From Deltaproteobacteria bacterium (lineage in GTDB: Bacteria > Myxococcota_A > Polyangia > Polyangiales > Ga0077539), in assembly GCA_016218725.1 (NCBI GenBank), contig JACRDB010000101.1, forward strand, positions 1-48,771: a stretch of 48,771 nucleotides of DNA. Direction: 5' to 3'. Shown here piece by piece: positions 15,190-23,509 of the stretch. The notes beneath the pieces are model-generated. The model had not been told where the DNA came from. It made no database searches and saw only the letters and a list, made by a program, of their open reading frames with translations. The number at the start of each line of letters is the position of its first letter. Within the stretch, counting starts at the first letter, position 1. The position numbers were made by a program, and so were the translations under genes.

Positions 15190-17883
15190 GTGGGAGAGGT
15201 CGCCTTCCGTGTGCTGGTCCATGGTCCCTCGGAGCCACCGTGGCTTCGCGCCCGTACGCTCCGCGCCCTCGGCGCCCTCGCGGTGGACGCCGTAGACACA
15301 CCCACCGCGGCCGCGCTCTCCGCGGCGCTCCAGGCGTGCGCGAGGGAGTCCTCCGCCGCCCTCCTCGTGCGCGCCGGGTGCTCGGGCCTGGAGCCCTTCT
15401 CGCCGCCCCCGGCGAGCGCCACCGCGAGGCCCCTGTGCGCCCTCGGCGCCGTGAGCGACGGGACCGACCGCTGGGCGAAGGCGCTCTCCCACACCGGTGG
15501 GGACCTCTCGGGCCTCCCCGGGACAGCCTGGGAGGCGCTCCCCCTCGGGGCCCTGTGGCTCGACGGCGCCCTCGTCCCCGCGGTGGCCGCGGGCCTCCAG
15601 GGCGGCGCCCTCGGGCCCTCGATCGCGCGCCTGAAGCGTTGCAGGGTCGTGCGTTACGCGCCCCTGGACAGCGCGCTCTCCCCGGGGCTGCGGGTCTTCC
15701 AGGTGGTCACCAGCCTCCAGCAGGGAGGCGCCGAGAGGGTGACCCTCGACCTCCACGAGGCCCTCCTCGCCCGAGGGATCGAAGCCACCCTCGTCGTGGT
15801 GGGGCGCCCGGCACGACGGAGCTTCACCCTGCCGGAGGGGTTCCTCGACCTCTCGGAGCACCGCGGAGACCCGGTGCGCGCCGCGCAGGAGGCCGCGCGG
15901 GAGGCCGTGGCCGCCGGGGCGGACCTGGTCCACGCTCACCTCGTCTCCGCCGACGCCGTGAGGGCCCTCGGGGCGACGCTCCCCACGGTGGTCACCATCC
16001 ACAACGCGCGCCCGGGCTGGCCCGAGGGGACCGACACCCTGCGCCCCGGGGACTGCGCCCTGCTGGTGGGCTGCGCCGAGGCGGTGTCCCGGGAGCTCCG
16101 CGAGGCCCTCGCCGGGGCGCCCGTCCGCAGCGCCTGGAACGGCGTAGGGGAGCCCCCCGGGGGCGCCGCCGAGGCCTGTCGGGACAGCCTCGGGCTGGAC
16201 CGTTCATCATGGTTGTTGAACCTCTCCAACCCGCGCCCCCAGAAGGCTCTGGAGCGCCTGGCCGCGGTGCTCTCATCGCTGGACGAGGGCGTGAAGCTGG
16301 CCCTGGTGGGGGACCAGCGGGGCCGCACGCTCCCCGCCGTGGAGGCCCTCGCGTCCCTGGAGGGCGCCCTGGAGGCCCACGGAGTGCGCGACCGGGTGCT
16401 CCGGGTGGACTCCACCGACGAGGTGGGTCCGTGGCTCCGCGCCGCCGACGCCCTGGTCACCCCCAGCGCCTGGGAGGGCCTGAGCCTCGCGTGGCTGGAG
16501 GCCCGCGCCGTGGGCCTCCCGGTGGTCACCACGGCCGTGGGCGGGGCCCGGGAGCTCGCGCACGGAGACCCCGGGGTGCACCTGGTCCCTCCGGGCGCCA
16601 CCCCCGAGGCCCTGGCCCGGGCGGTCTCCCAGGCCCTCCAGGCCGGCAGGAGCGCCTCGCCCCGGAGGCACTGCTTCACCGTGGACGCCATGACCCGGCG
16701 CTATCTGGGCCTCTACCGCCGGGTGCTGGAGCCCGTCCCCGTGGGGGACACGGTGTGGCTCGTGACCAACAATTTCTCCGTGGGAGGCGCCCAGTCGAGC
16801 GCCCGGAGGCTCCTCCTGGGGCTCCGCAGGCGGGGCCTCCCGGTGCACGCCGCCACGCTCCAGGAGCACTCCCCGAGGCCCACCCGAGGGCGCCGCGCGC
16901 TCCTCGCCGAGGGCGTGCCGGTGGAGCCCCTCCCCCCGCCCGAGGAGGCCCCCCCGGAGGCGTCCGTAGACGCGCTCCTGGCGTGCATGCGCGCGCACCC
17001 CCCGCGGGCGGTGCTCCTCTGGAACGCCCTGGCAGAGCACAAGCTCAGACTTGTGGATGCCCTGGTGGGCCACCGGGTGATCGATGTGAGCCCCGGGGAG
17101 ATGTACCACGCGTCGCTCCAGCGCTTCTTCGCGCAGGCGTCGCTCCCTGCGGACCTGCCCTTCACCACGCCCGAGGACTACGGGGCGCTCCTGGAGGTCC
17201 TGGTGGTCAAGCACCGGGGCGAGGTCCCCGAGGCGCGGAGCCTGGGCGCGCCGGTGGTGGTGATCCCCAACGGGGTGCCGCTCCCCGCCGTCACCGCCGC
17301 GCGCTCCGGGGGCGGTCCCGTGGTCTTCGGGACCTCCGCGAGGATCTCCTCGCAGAAGCGCCTGGACCTCCTCCTGGACGCCTTCGAGCGCGCGTGGAGG
17401 CGGCTCCCGGGGCTCTCCCTGCGCGTCGCGGGGGGCGTCGAGGCGGGGCAGGAGGCGCACGCCCTGGCGCTCCGGGAGCGCGCCCGGGGGCTGCCGGTGC
17501 AGTGGCTCGGTGACGTCGAGGCCATGGACGATTTCCTCCTCGGGCTGGGGGCCTTTGTGATGGTGAGCGAGCCGGCGGGCTGCCCGAACGCCTCCCTGGA
17601 GGCGATGGCCCACGGCCTCCCGCTGGTGGTGACCGACGTGGGCGGGGCCCGCGAGCAGGTGGTGCACGGAGAGACCGGCCTCGTGACCCCGAGGGCGGAC
17701 CCCGAGGCCCTGGCCGAGGCGATGGTGGCGCTGGCCTCCGACGGCGCCCTGCGCGCGCGCCTTGGCGCGGCCTCCCGGGCGCGCTGCGAGGCCCTCTTCT
17801 CCATGGAGCGCATGGTGGACGACTACCAGCGGCTGCTCGCCGACCCCTACCGGACCACCAGCACCCAGGGGGTCGGCCCCTGA
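15190..17883 (+). CDS. Tandem GT-B (GT4-type) glycosyltransferase
   Basis: An 897-residue chain with two complete GT4-like modules. The first (about 165-520) opens with 'SLQQGGAERV' and carries the donor-site motif 'SAWEGLSLAWLEA'. The second (about 520-890) opens with 'NNFSVGGAQSSARR' and carries 'SEPAGCPNASLEAMAHGLP'. Both keep a Glu-x7-Glu-like donor region, although in the second module Ala-Gly-Cys replaces the usual Glu-Gly. The first 160 residues are a third, degenerate segment, possibly a remnant GT-A-like domain. The GTG at 15190 has a good Shine-Dalgarno (GGGAGAGG, 15175-15182). It probably adds two sugars to a polysaccharide, glycolipid or protein; donor and acceptor are unknown. 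There is no membrane helix. Its 3' end overlaps the convergent neighbour by 37 bases. Confidence 0.87.
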   Translation: MGEVAFRVLVHGPSEPPWLRARTLRALGALAVDAVDTPTAAALSAALQACARESSAALLVRAGCSGLEPFSPPPASATARPLCALGAVSDGTDRWAKALSHTGGDLSGLPGTAWEALPLGALWLDGALVPAVAAGLQGGALGPSIARLKRCRVVRYAPLDSALSPGLRVFQVVTSLQQGGAERVTLDLHEALLARGIEATLVVVGRPARRSFTLPEGFLDLSEHRGDPVRAAQEAAREAVAAGADLVHAHLVSADAVRALGATLPTVVTIHNARPGWPEGTDTLRPGDCALLVGCAEAVSRELREALAGAPVRSAWNGVGEPPGGAAEACRDSLGLDRSSWLLNLSNPRPQKALERLAAVLSSLDEGVKLALVGDQRGRTLPAVEALASLEGALEAHGVRDRVLRVDSTDEVGPWLRAADALVTPSAWEGLSLAWLEARAVGLPVVTTAVGGARELAHGDPGVHLVPPGATPEALARAVSQALQAGRSASPRRHCFTVDAMTRRYLGLYRRVLEPVPVGDTVWLVTNNFSVGGAQSSARRLLLGLRRRGLPVHAATLQEHSPRPTRGRRALLAEGVPVEPLPPPEEAPPEASVDALLACMRAHPPRAVLLWNALAEHKLRLVDALVGHRVIDVSPGEMYHASLQRFFAQASLPADLPFTTPEDYGALLEVLVVKHRGEVPEARSLGAPVVVIPNGVPLPAVTAARSGGGPVVFGTSARISSQKRLDLLLDAFERAWRRLPGLSLRVAGGVEAGQEAHALALRERARGLPVQWLGDVEAMDDFLLGLGAFVMVSEPAGCPNASLEAMAHGLPLVVTDVGGAREQVVHGETGLVTPRADPEALAEAMVALASDGALRARLGAASRARCEALFSMERMVDDYQRLLADPYRTTSTQGVGP

Positions 17884-18695
17884 GGGCCGTGGAGCGTGCC
17901 CCTCGGGCCGCGCACATACACCGCCGTGGAGGGGCCTCCGTCGAGGTTCAGCGCCGCCTCGCAGCCCTCCGGGTCGCCCACCGGAGACGGCCCCGCCAGG
18001 CGCTGGGCGAAGCGCAGGAGGCCAGGCCCCCGAAGGGGGCTCGTGAGCCCCCAGGTCGCCACCAGGTCTAGCGTGCGGCCCTGGTCCCTCACGCACGCCG
18101 CGGTGCGCGCGAAGCGCTCGCCGTCGTCCCGTCGGATGCCCACGACACGGCCAGGCTCCACCAGCCTCGGGCCGCACTGCACCGCAAGCGACGCGCCGCG
18201 CGCGTAGCCCGCCGAGGGCACCACCCTGGCGACCCCCGAGGAGAGCTCCAGCACCCCGGAGCCCCCGGCGTGGGCCCACCCGTGGAGCAGGCGCCCTTCG
18301 GACACCAGAAGCCCCGTGGGCGAGCGGTCCCGCTCGAAGAAGCCCGCGTCCACCGCCGCGAGGAGGGCGCTGTCCAGCGTGAGCTCGCGGAAGGTGTCCC
18401 GCGACGCCCTCTCGGCGGTGAGGCGCACCCGCGAGAGGTCCAACCGGACCACCACCCAGGCCAGCGTGGGGTTCGGCTCGCTCACCCCGAAGAGTCCCGT
18501 CGGGGCGTCGTCCCAGGGCACCTCGGCCCCGCGCCAGGAGACCCCCGGGGCGGCCTCCACCCAGGGCTCCAGCGCCGCCACGGGGGCGTCCGTAGAGGGC
18601 GCCCGGGGCACGTCGGCCAGGGCTCTGGCGCGGCACCCGACGAGCATCCATCCCACGACGAAGAGGGCCCTCCACCGATCTCCGACGGCGCTCAT
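17847..18695 (-). CDS. Phosphodiester glycosidase-family lipoprotein
   Basis: A 282-residue predicted lipoprotein (lipobox M-L-V-G-C, Cys21) of the NAGPA/DUF2233 family. In animals this domain removes GlcNAc from a phosphodiester on lysosomal enzymes; bacterial members act on, or bind, phosphodiester-linked or cell-wall sugars. The family signature 'NLDGGPST' is at 250-257, and 'AVDAGFFERDRSPTG' is the upstream motif. The C-terminus runs 37 bases into the end of the glycosyltransferase gene on the other strand. It is the last gene of a leftward block and starts 10 bases after the DedA/VTT gene stop. A role in trimming an envelope glycan fits both neighbours but is an inference. Confidence 0.87.
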   Translation of the reverse strand: MSAVGDRWRALFVVGWMLVGCRARALADVPRAPSTDAPVAALEPWVEAAPGVSWRGAEVPWDDAPTGLFGVSEPNPTLAWVVVRLDLSRVRLTAERASRDTFRELTLDSALLAAVDAGFFERDRSPTGLLVSEGRLLHGWAHAGGSGVLELSSGVARVVPSAGYARGASLAVQCGPRLVEPGRVVGIRRDDGERFARTAACVRDQGRTLDLVATWGLTSPLRGPGLLRFAQRLAGPSPVGDPEGCEAALNLDGGPSTAVYVRGPRGTLHGPQGPTPWVLVVR

Positions 18696-18705
18696 GGTTG
18701 TTGCT

Positions 18706-19311
18706 TCAAGGCCCCGGAGCGCCGCTGGACCAGCCCTTTGCGACGAGCCAGTACATCACCGCGAGGCGCGGCACCCGGAGGAGAATAAGCACTAGGAAGT
18801 GCGTGTAGCGCACCCGGTAGATGCCCGCGAACCAGCAGAGCCAGGCGTACGGCAGCGGGGTCACGCTCCCCACGGCCATGGCCCAGGCGCCCCAGCGGGC
18901 GAAGAGCGCGTCCACCCTGGGGCGCGTGCGCTCCAGGGGGATACGGAACACCCGGAGCCCCGAGAGCCTGGAGGCCACGTGGTAGCCCACCACCCCAGCC
19001 GCCATGGAGGCGGCCCCCATCGCCGCGAGCACCGGCAGGGGCGACAGGTGCGCCGCGATGGCCGCCACGAAGTACACCTGCGGCGGCGGCGGGATGTGGA
19101 AGCCGTCGCACAGGAAGGTGCCCAGGGCCATCCCCGCGATGCCGAAGCGGTCCACGAAGAAGCGCCCGAAGGCCTCCAGCGGCCCCCGGAGGTACCGCGA
19201 GAGGACCGCCATGCCCCCGAGGAGCACGAGGATCCCGAGGAGGGTCTGGCCCACGGCCCTCCAGGCCTGGAGGCGGCGCCCGGAGGGTGCGCTGAGGTCC
19301 TCTGGGGTCAT
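18706..19311 (-). CDS. DedA/VTT-family membrane protein
   Basis: A 201-residue integral membrane protein with about five hydrophobic segments. It has the VTT (SNARE-associated) layout: 'GTFLCDGFHIPPPPQVYF' stands where DedA proteins have their acidic re-entrant loop, and 'GSVTPLPYAWLCWFAG' stands where they have the second loop. Most DedA proteins are lipid scramblases or flippases acting on phosphatidylethanolamine or undecaprenyl phosphate; whether this one is remains open. The start at 19311 is supported by an ATGA overlap with the DUF6285 stop. A further upstream start would overlap more and has no Shine-Dalgarno. Confidence 0.85.
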   Translation of the reverse strand: MTPEDLSAPSGRRLQAWRAVGQTLLGILVLLGGMAVLSRYLRGPLEAFGRFFVDRFGIAGMALGTFLCDGFHIPPPPQVYFVAAIAAHLSPLPVLAAMGAASMAAGVVGYHVASRLSGLRVFRIPLERTRPRVDALFARWGAWAMAVGSVTPLPYAWLCWFAGIYRVRYTHFLVLILLRVPRLAVMYWLVAKGWSSGAPGP

Positions 19312-19679
19312 GCGGGCGGCGTCGCCCGGGCCCGCGGCAGGAACGACGGGTTCCACACGGCCACCGAGGCCTCCACCCGCCGGAGGAGGTACCCGTGGAG
19401 CGCCCTGCGGCGGCCCTCGTCGTCGAAGTGCCCCTGCTCGATGGCCTCGCAGAGCACCGAGTCGTCCCCGGCGGCGCCCAGGAGCCGCTCTCGCTCCTCC
19501 CGGAGCCGGGCCTCCTGGGCGGGGTCCCGCGAGAGCTCGCGCTCCAGGACCCCCAGGACGTGCGAGGCCACCAGGGCCTGGAACTTCAACGGGGGCTCCG
19601 TGAGGCGCGTGAGCACCTTGCCCGCGAGGAGCTCTCTCACGGCCTCCAGGAGCTCCACCGCGGTGGGTCTTTCATTCAT
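19308..19679 (-). CDS. DUF6285-like small protein
   Basis: A 123-residue soluble protein with 'MNERPTAVELLEAVRELL' at the start and 'LKFQALVASHVLGVLERE' following. It matches what I know of DUF6285 proteins, which travel next to an aminoglycoside-phosphotransferase-like kinase and an acyl-CoA dehydrogenase, as here. It is mostly helical, with no known catalytic residues. Both ends overlap neighbours by four bases (ATGA), so translation is probably coupled. The function is unknown; a partner or subunit of the kinase is likely. Confidence 0.8.
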   Translation of the reverse strand: MNERPTAVELLEAVRELLAGKVLTRLTEPPLKFQALVASHVLGVLERELSRDPAQEARLREERERLLGAAGDDSVLCEAIEQGHFDDEGRRRALHGYLLRRVEASVAVWNPSFLPRARATPPA

Positions 19680-20695
19680 CGGTCGTTTTCCTTTTCGATC
19701 AGCGCCAGGAGCTCCCACTCCATCTCCGCGGCCTTGCGGCCGAGGCTGGCCAGCTCCACGCTCCGGTCCCGGCCCCCGAGGTGCCGCTGGCACTGGGCGT
19801 GGCACACCACCGCCCAGCGGAGGTTGCCCGCGACCTCCCACCAGCGCAGCGTGGCGTCGTCCACCTCGCGGCCCCCGGCGCGGTGGTAGCCCTCGTGGAG
19901 CTGGGCCCGGGTGCCCACGCCGCCCACCTCCAGGGCGTCTTTCTCGAAGCGCCAGTCGCGCACGGTGCACCAGGCCAGGTCCTCCGCGGGGTCCCCGACG
20001 TGCGAGAACTCCCAGTCGATCACGGTCCCCAACCCTGTTGGTAGAACCAACAGATTGCCCACACGGAAGTCCCCATGGACCAGCGTGAGGTCCCCGGTCG
20101 GCGCGGGGCGGTGGCCTTGGAGCCAGCGGTAGCCGTAGGCCCACACGGGGTTGTCCCGCTTGAGCGCGGCCATCGCGTCCCGCAGCTCCAGGAGGCACGC
20201 CTCCGCGGGCGTCTGGCCCCGGGTCGGCCTCGGCAGGAAGGCCAGGGCCTCCGTGAGGGGCACCATGTGTATCTTCGCCAGGGCCTCGCCGAGCTGCCCC
20301 GCCAGCACCCTCCTCGCGTCGGACAGCTCCGGCATGCGCACCACCCGGCGCCCGACGCTCTCGCCCGGGCAGCGGTCCATGGCGAAGGCCTCCCGCGCGG
20401 GTCTGTCACCCATTTCCAGCACCCACCGGGGCCTCGGGCACGGCACCCCCGCGGCGTGGGCCGCGGCCAGGAGCGCGAACTCATCCCGGCGGGAGAGCGC
20501 CGAGGCGTGCATGTTCACGGCCATGTCCTTGCGCACCACCAGGGCCTCCGGGGCGCCGGCCACCACGGCGTCCACGGCCCAGGTCTCCATGGAGGCCCCG
20601 CCCGCCAGGGGCCACAGGCGGTCCACGGTGGCGGGCGCGCCAGAGGCGAGGCCCAGGGCCTTCTCCAGCGCGGTGCGTACGGTCTCGGTGCTCAT
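19676..20695 (-). CDS. APH/choline kinase-like phosphotransferase (ACAD10/11-type)
   Basis: A 339-residue kinase of the aminoglycoside phosphotransferase fold. The catalytic loop is 'HGDFRVGNLL', and the metal-binding motif is 'VIDWEFSHVGDP'. The N-terminal lobe includes 'VVRKDM', a candidate ATP lysine. In this family the pairing with an acyl-CoA dehydrogenase mirrors the animal ACAD10/ACAD11 fusion, which phosphorylates 4-hydroxyacyl-CoA before further breakdown. By that precedent it may phosphorylate a hydroxyacyl-CoA rather than an antibiotic. It starts seven bases after the dehydrogenase stop. Confidence 0.88.
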   Translation of the reverse strand: MSTETVRTALEKALGLASGAPATVDRLWPLAGGASMETWAVDAVVAGAPEALVVRKDMAVNMHASALSRRDEFALLAAAHAAGVPCPRPRWVLEMGDRPAREAFAMDRCPGESVGRRVVRMPELSDARRVLAGQLGEALAKIHMVPLTEALAFLPRPTRGQTPAEACLLELRDAMAALKRDNPVWAYGYRWLQGHRPAPTGDLTLVHGDFRVGNLLVLPTGLGTVIDWEFSHVGDPAEDLAWCTVRDWRFEKDALEVGGVGTRAQLHEGYHRAGGREVDDATLRWWEVAGNLRWAVVCHAQCQRHLGGRDRSVELASLGRKAAEMEWELLALIEKENDR

Positions 20696-20702
20696 CGCGC
20701 CC

Positions 20703-21869
20703 TCATCCCCTCAGGAGCTCGCGGGCGATCACCATGCGGTGCACCTCGCTCGGGCCATCATAGATCCGGAAGGCCCTGGCCTCACGGTAGAACTCCGCCA
20801 GCGGGGTGTCATCGCTCACCCCGAGGCCCCCCAACACCTGGATGGCGCGGTCGATCACGCGGTGCACGCTCTCGGCCACGTGGACCTTGGCCATGGAGGT
20901 GGCCAGCCGCGCCTCGTCCCCGCGGGCCAGGAGCCACGCCGCGCGGTGAATGAGCAGCCTCCCCATCTCCAGCTCCAGATGCGAGTCCGCCAGCATCCAT
21001 TGGATCGCCTGCTTGTCCGCCAGGGGACCGCCGAAGGCGTGGCGCTCCCTGGCGCGCGCGGTGGCCACCTCCAGCGCGCGCTGGGCCACGCCAGTCCAGC
21101 GCATGCAGTGGGTGAGCCTGGCGGGCCCGAGGCGCCTCTGGGCGATGCGAAAGCCCTGGGCCTCGCCTCCCAGGACGGCCTCCGGGCGCACCCGGAGCCC
21201 CTCGAAGCGCAGCTCGCAGTGGCCCCCCGGGGCGTGGTCCCCGAGGACCGGGATCCGGCGGACCACGGTGAGCCCGGGCGTTCCCGCGTCCACGAGGAAC
21301 AGCGTGGAGCCCTTGTGCACGGGCACCTCGGGGTCCGTGCGGGCCATCACGATGAGGAACGCCGCCCCGTCGGCGCCGGTGGTGAAGCACTTGTGCCCCT
21401 CGAGCACCCACCCGTCGCCGTCCCTCCGCGCGAGGGTCTTGAGCGCGGTGGGGTCGCTCCCGGCGCCCGGTGCGGGCTCGGTCATGGCGAAGGCCGAGCG
21501 CACCCTGCCCTCGGCCAGGGGGCGGAGGTACCGCTCCCGCTGCGAGGGGTTGGCGGCCAGCTCGAGGGTGTGCATGTTCCCCTCGTCGGGCGCGGCGCAG
21601 TGCAGGGCCAGGGGGCCCAGGAGGCTCCTGCCGGCGGCCTCGAAGACGGGCGGCAGGTGCGTGAGGGGGAGCCCCAGGCCGCCGTACTCCGTGGGGATCT
21701 GCGGCCCGTAGACCCCGGCCTCGCGGGCCTTCTGGCGCAGGCTCGTGAGCGCCTCGGGGGCGATCCCGTCGTGGGTGACCTGCGGCTCCAGGGGGAGCAC
21801 CTCGCGGTCGATGAAGGCCCGGACGCGCTCTGCGAGGAGGGAGGCCTCCGCGGGTAGCTGGAAATCCAT
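20703..21869 (-). CDS. Acyl-CoA dehydrogenase
   Basis: A 388-residue FAD enzyme of the usual three-domain ACAD length. It carries 'AFAMTEPAPGAGSDPT' (first signature), 'GHKCFTTGA' and the C-terminal 'QVLGGLGVSDDTPL'. The candidate catalytic base is Glu375 in 'IYDGPSEVHRM', the ACAD10/11-like spacing. With the adjacent APH-type kinase and DUF6285 protein it forms a recurrent set probably used for hydroxy- or branched acyl-CoA degradation. The natural substrate cannot be read from the sequence. It lies 38 bases downstream of the GGDEF gene. Confidence 0.93.
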   Translation of the reverse strand: MDFQLPAEASLLAERVRAFIDREVLPLEPQVTHDGIAPEALTSLRQKAREAGVYGPQIPTEYGGLGLPLTHLPPVFEAAGRSLLGPLALHCAAPDEGNMHTLELAANPSQRERYLRPLAEGRVRSAFAMTEPAPGAGSDPTALKTLARRDGDGWVLEGHKCFTTGADGAAFLIVMARTDPEVPVHKGSTLFLVDAGTPGLTVVRRIPVLGDHAPGGHCELRFEGLRVRPEAVLGGEAQGFRIAQRRLGPARLTHCMRWTGVAQRALEVATARARERHAFGGPLADKQAIQWMLADSHLELEMGRLLIHRAAWLLARGDEARLATSMAKVHVAESVHRVIDRAIQVLGGLGVSDDTPLAEFYREARAFRIYDGPSEVHRMVIARELLRG

Positions 21870-21907
21870 CGCGCCGGGAGCCTACCACGAGCGCCTCGCG
21901 CCAGCGC

Positions 21908-22957
21908 CTACGGCAGGAGCGACGAGCGCCCCGGCGGCTCGGTGACCGGCGGGTGCCTCCCGGAGACCATCACCTGGTCGCGCCCGGCGTGCTTTGCGGC
22001 GTACATGGCCAGGTCCGCGCGGCGCTCCAGGGCCTCGGCGCTCTCGTGCCCGTCCCAGGTGGCCACGCCGATGGACACGGTCTGCCGGTGCGACACCCCC
22101 CCGAGGAGGGTCAGGGGCCGCTCGGCCAGGCGCTGCCGGACGCGCTCCGCGGTGGCCGCCGCGGCGCCCTCGGCGGCGTCCGGCATGATCAAGAGGAACT
22201 CCTCGCCGCCGCGGCGCACCAGCACGTCCGCCCGGCGCACGCACCCCCGGACGCTGTCCGCGAACTCGCGCAGGACCCGGTCCCCGGCGGCGTGGGTGTG
22301 GGCGTCGTTGACGCTCTTGAAGTGGTCCAGGTCCATCAAGAGCACGCTCAGGGGCGAGACCCGCTCGCGGGCGCGGTGCAGCTCCTGCTCCAGCCTCGGG
22401 AAGAGGTACCGCACGTTGAAGGCCAGCGTGGTGTCGTCCGTGAGCGCCAGGCGCTCGAGCCTCGCGCGCTCGATGGACGGCACCGAGCAGTTGGCCAGCA
22501 GCCTGCAGAGGAGCTGGTCCTCCTCGTTGAAGACCCCGACCTTCGCGTGGGACGCGCTGAGCACGCCGATGACCCGCCCCCCGGCCCGCAGGGGCTCCAC
22601 CATGATGCTCCGCACGTCGAAGCCCTGCCCGAGGATGCTCGCGAAGCGCGGGTCGCTGCGGGCGTCGGCCACCAGCACGGGCTCGTCGTTGGCGACGCAC
22701 CACCCGAGGACCCCGTCCCCGGGGGCGAAGCGCACCGGGCGATGCTCGATCCCCACGCCGGCCCGCGCCCCGCAGAGGAGGTCCCGGCTGTTGGCGTCCA
22801 GGAGGCGCACCGACGCGTGGTCCGCGGGCACCAGCGCCAGCAGCGCCTGCGTCACCTCGTGGAGCGCCGCCTCCAGCGAGCGCCGCTCCGCGAGGCCCCG
22901 GGTGAGCTCCAACAAGACATGAATGGCCCGGCGGGGGTCCTGATCGATGGTGGACAT
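21908..22957 (-). CDS. GAF-GGDEF diguanylate cyclase
   Basis: A 349-residue protein. A GAF-like sensor covers about 20-165, and a GGDEF domain covers about 172-335. The active site reads G-G-E-E-F (250-254), a catalytically competent form. An intact inhibitory I-site RxxD (Arg241 to Asp244) lies the usual five residues before it. It should make cyclic-di-GMP from two GTP under feedback control, in the cytoplasm. The GAF ligand is unknown. The ATG at 22957 was chosen because the GAF begins close to it; earlier in-frame starts add a poorly structured tail. A weak TATCAT-like -10 box occurs on the minus strand at 23010-23015. Confidence 0.88.
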   Translation of the reverse strand: MSTIDQDPRRAIHVLLELTRGLAERRSLEAALHEVTQALLALVPADHASVRLLDANSRDLLCGARAGVGIEHRPVRFAPGDGVLGWCVANDEPVLVADARSDPRFASILGQGFDVRSIMVEPLRAGGRVIGVLSASHAKVGVFNEEDQLLCRLLANCSVPSIERARLERLALTDDTTLAFNVRYLFPRLEQELHRARERVSPLSVLLMDLDHFKSVNDAHTHAAGDRVLREFADSVRGCVRRADVLVRRGGEEFLLIMPDAAEGAAAATAERVRQRLAERPLTLLGGVSHRQTVSIGVATWDGHESAEALERRADLAMYAAKHAGRDQVMVSGRHPPVTEPPGRSSLLP

Positions 22958-23115
22958 GGTTGGGTGTGGTCTTGGGCGCAGCACCGCCCTTCTGGCCGCT
23001 TGAAGCGACATGATACCCTGAAGACTCGCCGACGAGGGAACTCTTTGGATGTAGACCGAAGACCTACCGCATCGCCAGGGTGGTTGCGCACAGGCAGCGC
23101 AGCGCTCTCTCCTCG

Positions 23116-23361
23116 TCAACCCTCCTGGAGGACGGCCTCTTCCAAAATATCGACCATGGCCAGGGCGTGTGCGCGCAGCAGACGAAGTCTGTGGTCCTGT
23201 GGGTCCGGGTAGGTGCGCCCGGCGGTCTCCATGCGCAGGGACAGGTCCCTGGCGAGGCTCAGGCACTCTTCGTACACCGCCGCGCGGCGTTGGTCTTCTG
23301 GAAGGTCCGGGGCCCAGGACCAGCGCGCAGCGCGACCGTCGCCCGACCGAACTTCAGCCAT
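23116..23361 (-). CDS. Small hypothetical protein (81 residues)
   Basis: An 81-residue, mostly helical, charged protein starting 'MAEVRSGDGRAARWSW' and ending 'LAMVDILEEAVLQEG'. It has no signal peptide, membrane helix, Cys pattern or motif that I recognise. The ATG is followed by ordinary high-GC codon use. The 148-bp gap upstream (23362-23509) holds nothing I can identify, and the 158-bp gap downstream separates it from the GGDEF gene. It could be a small regulator or a helical adaptor. The reading frame is open in a longer form upstream, but that part overlaps the radical SAM gene. Confidence 0.5.
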   Translation of the reverse strand: MAEVRSGDGRAARWSWAPDLPEDQRRAAVYEECLSLARDLSLRMETAGRTYPDPQDHRLRLLRAHALAMVDILEEAVLQEG

Positions 23362-23509
23362 GGAGCACTCTCCCCGAGTGGGTGTGTGTGGTGGGGTAGG
23401 ATGCGCCAGCGCGCCTCCCGATTCATCCCCGACCCGATGACCGCGGGAACCTAACACACGACGGCGCGTTGTCCAGGTCCCGAACGGTGCCTTCTGTTTG
23501 TGGCGCGCC

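Noticed and set aside
20703..21869. Antibiotic resistance by the neighbouring APH-like kinase
   Set aside because: The kinase sits with acyl-CoA dehydrogenase and DUF6285, a set tied to acyl-CoA metabolism; nothing points to aminoglycosides.
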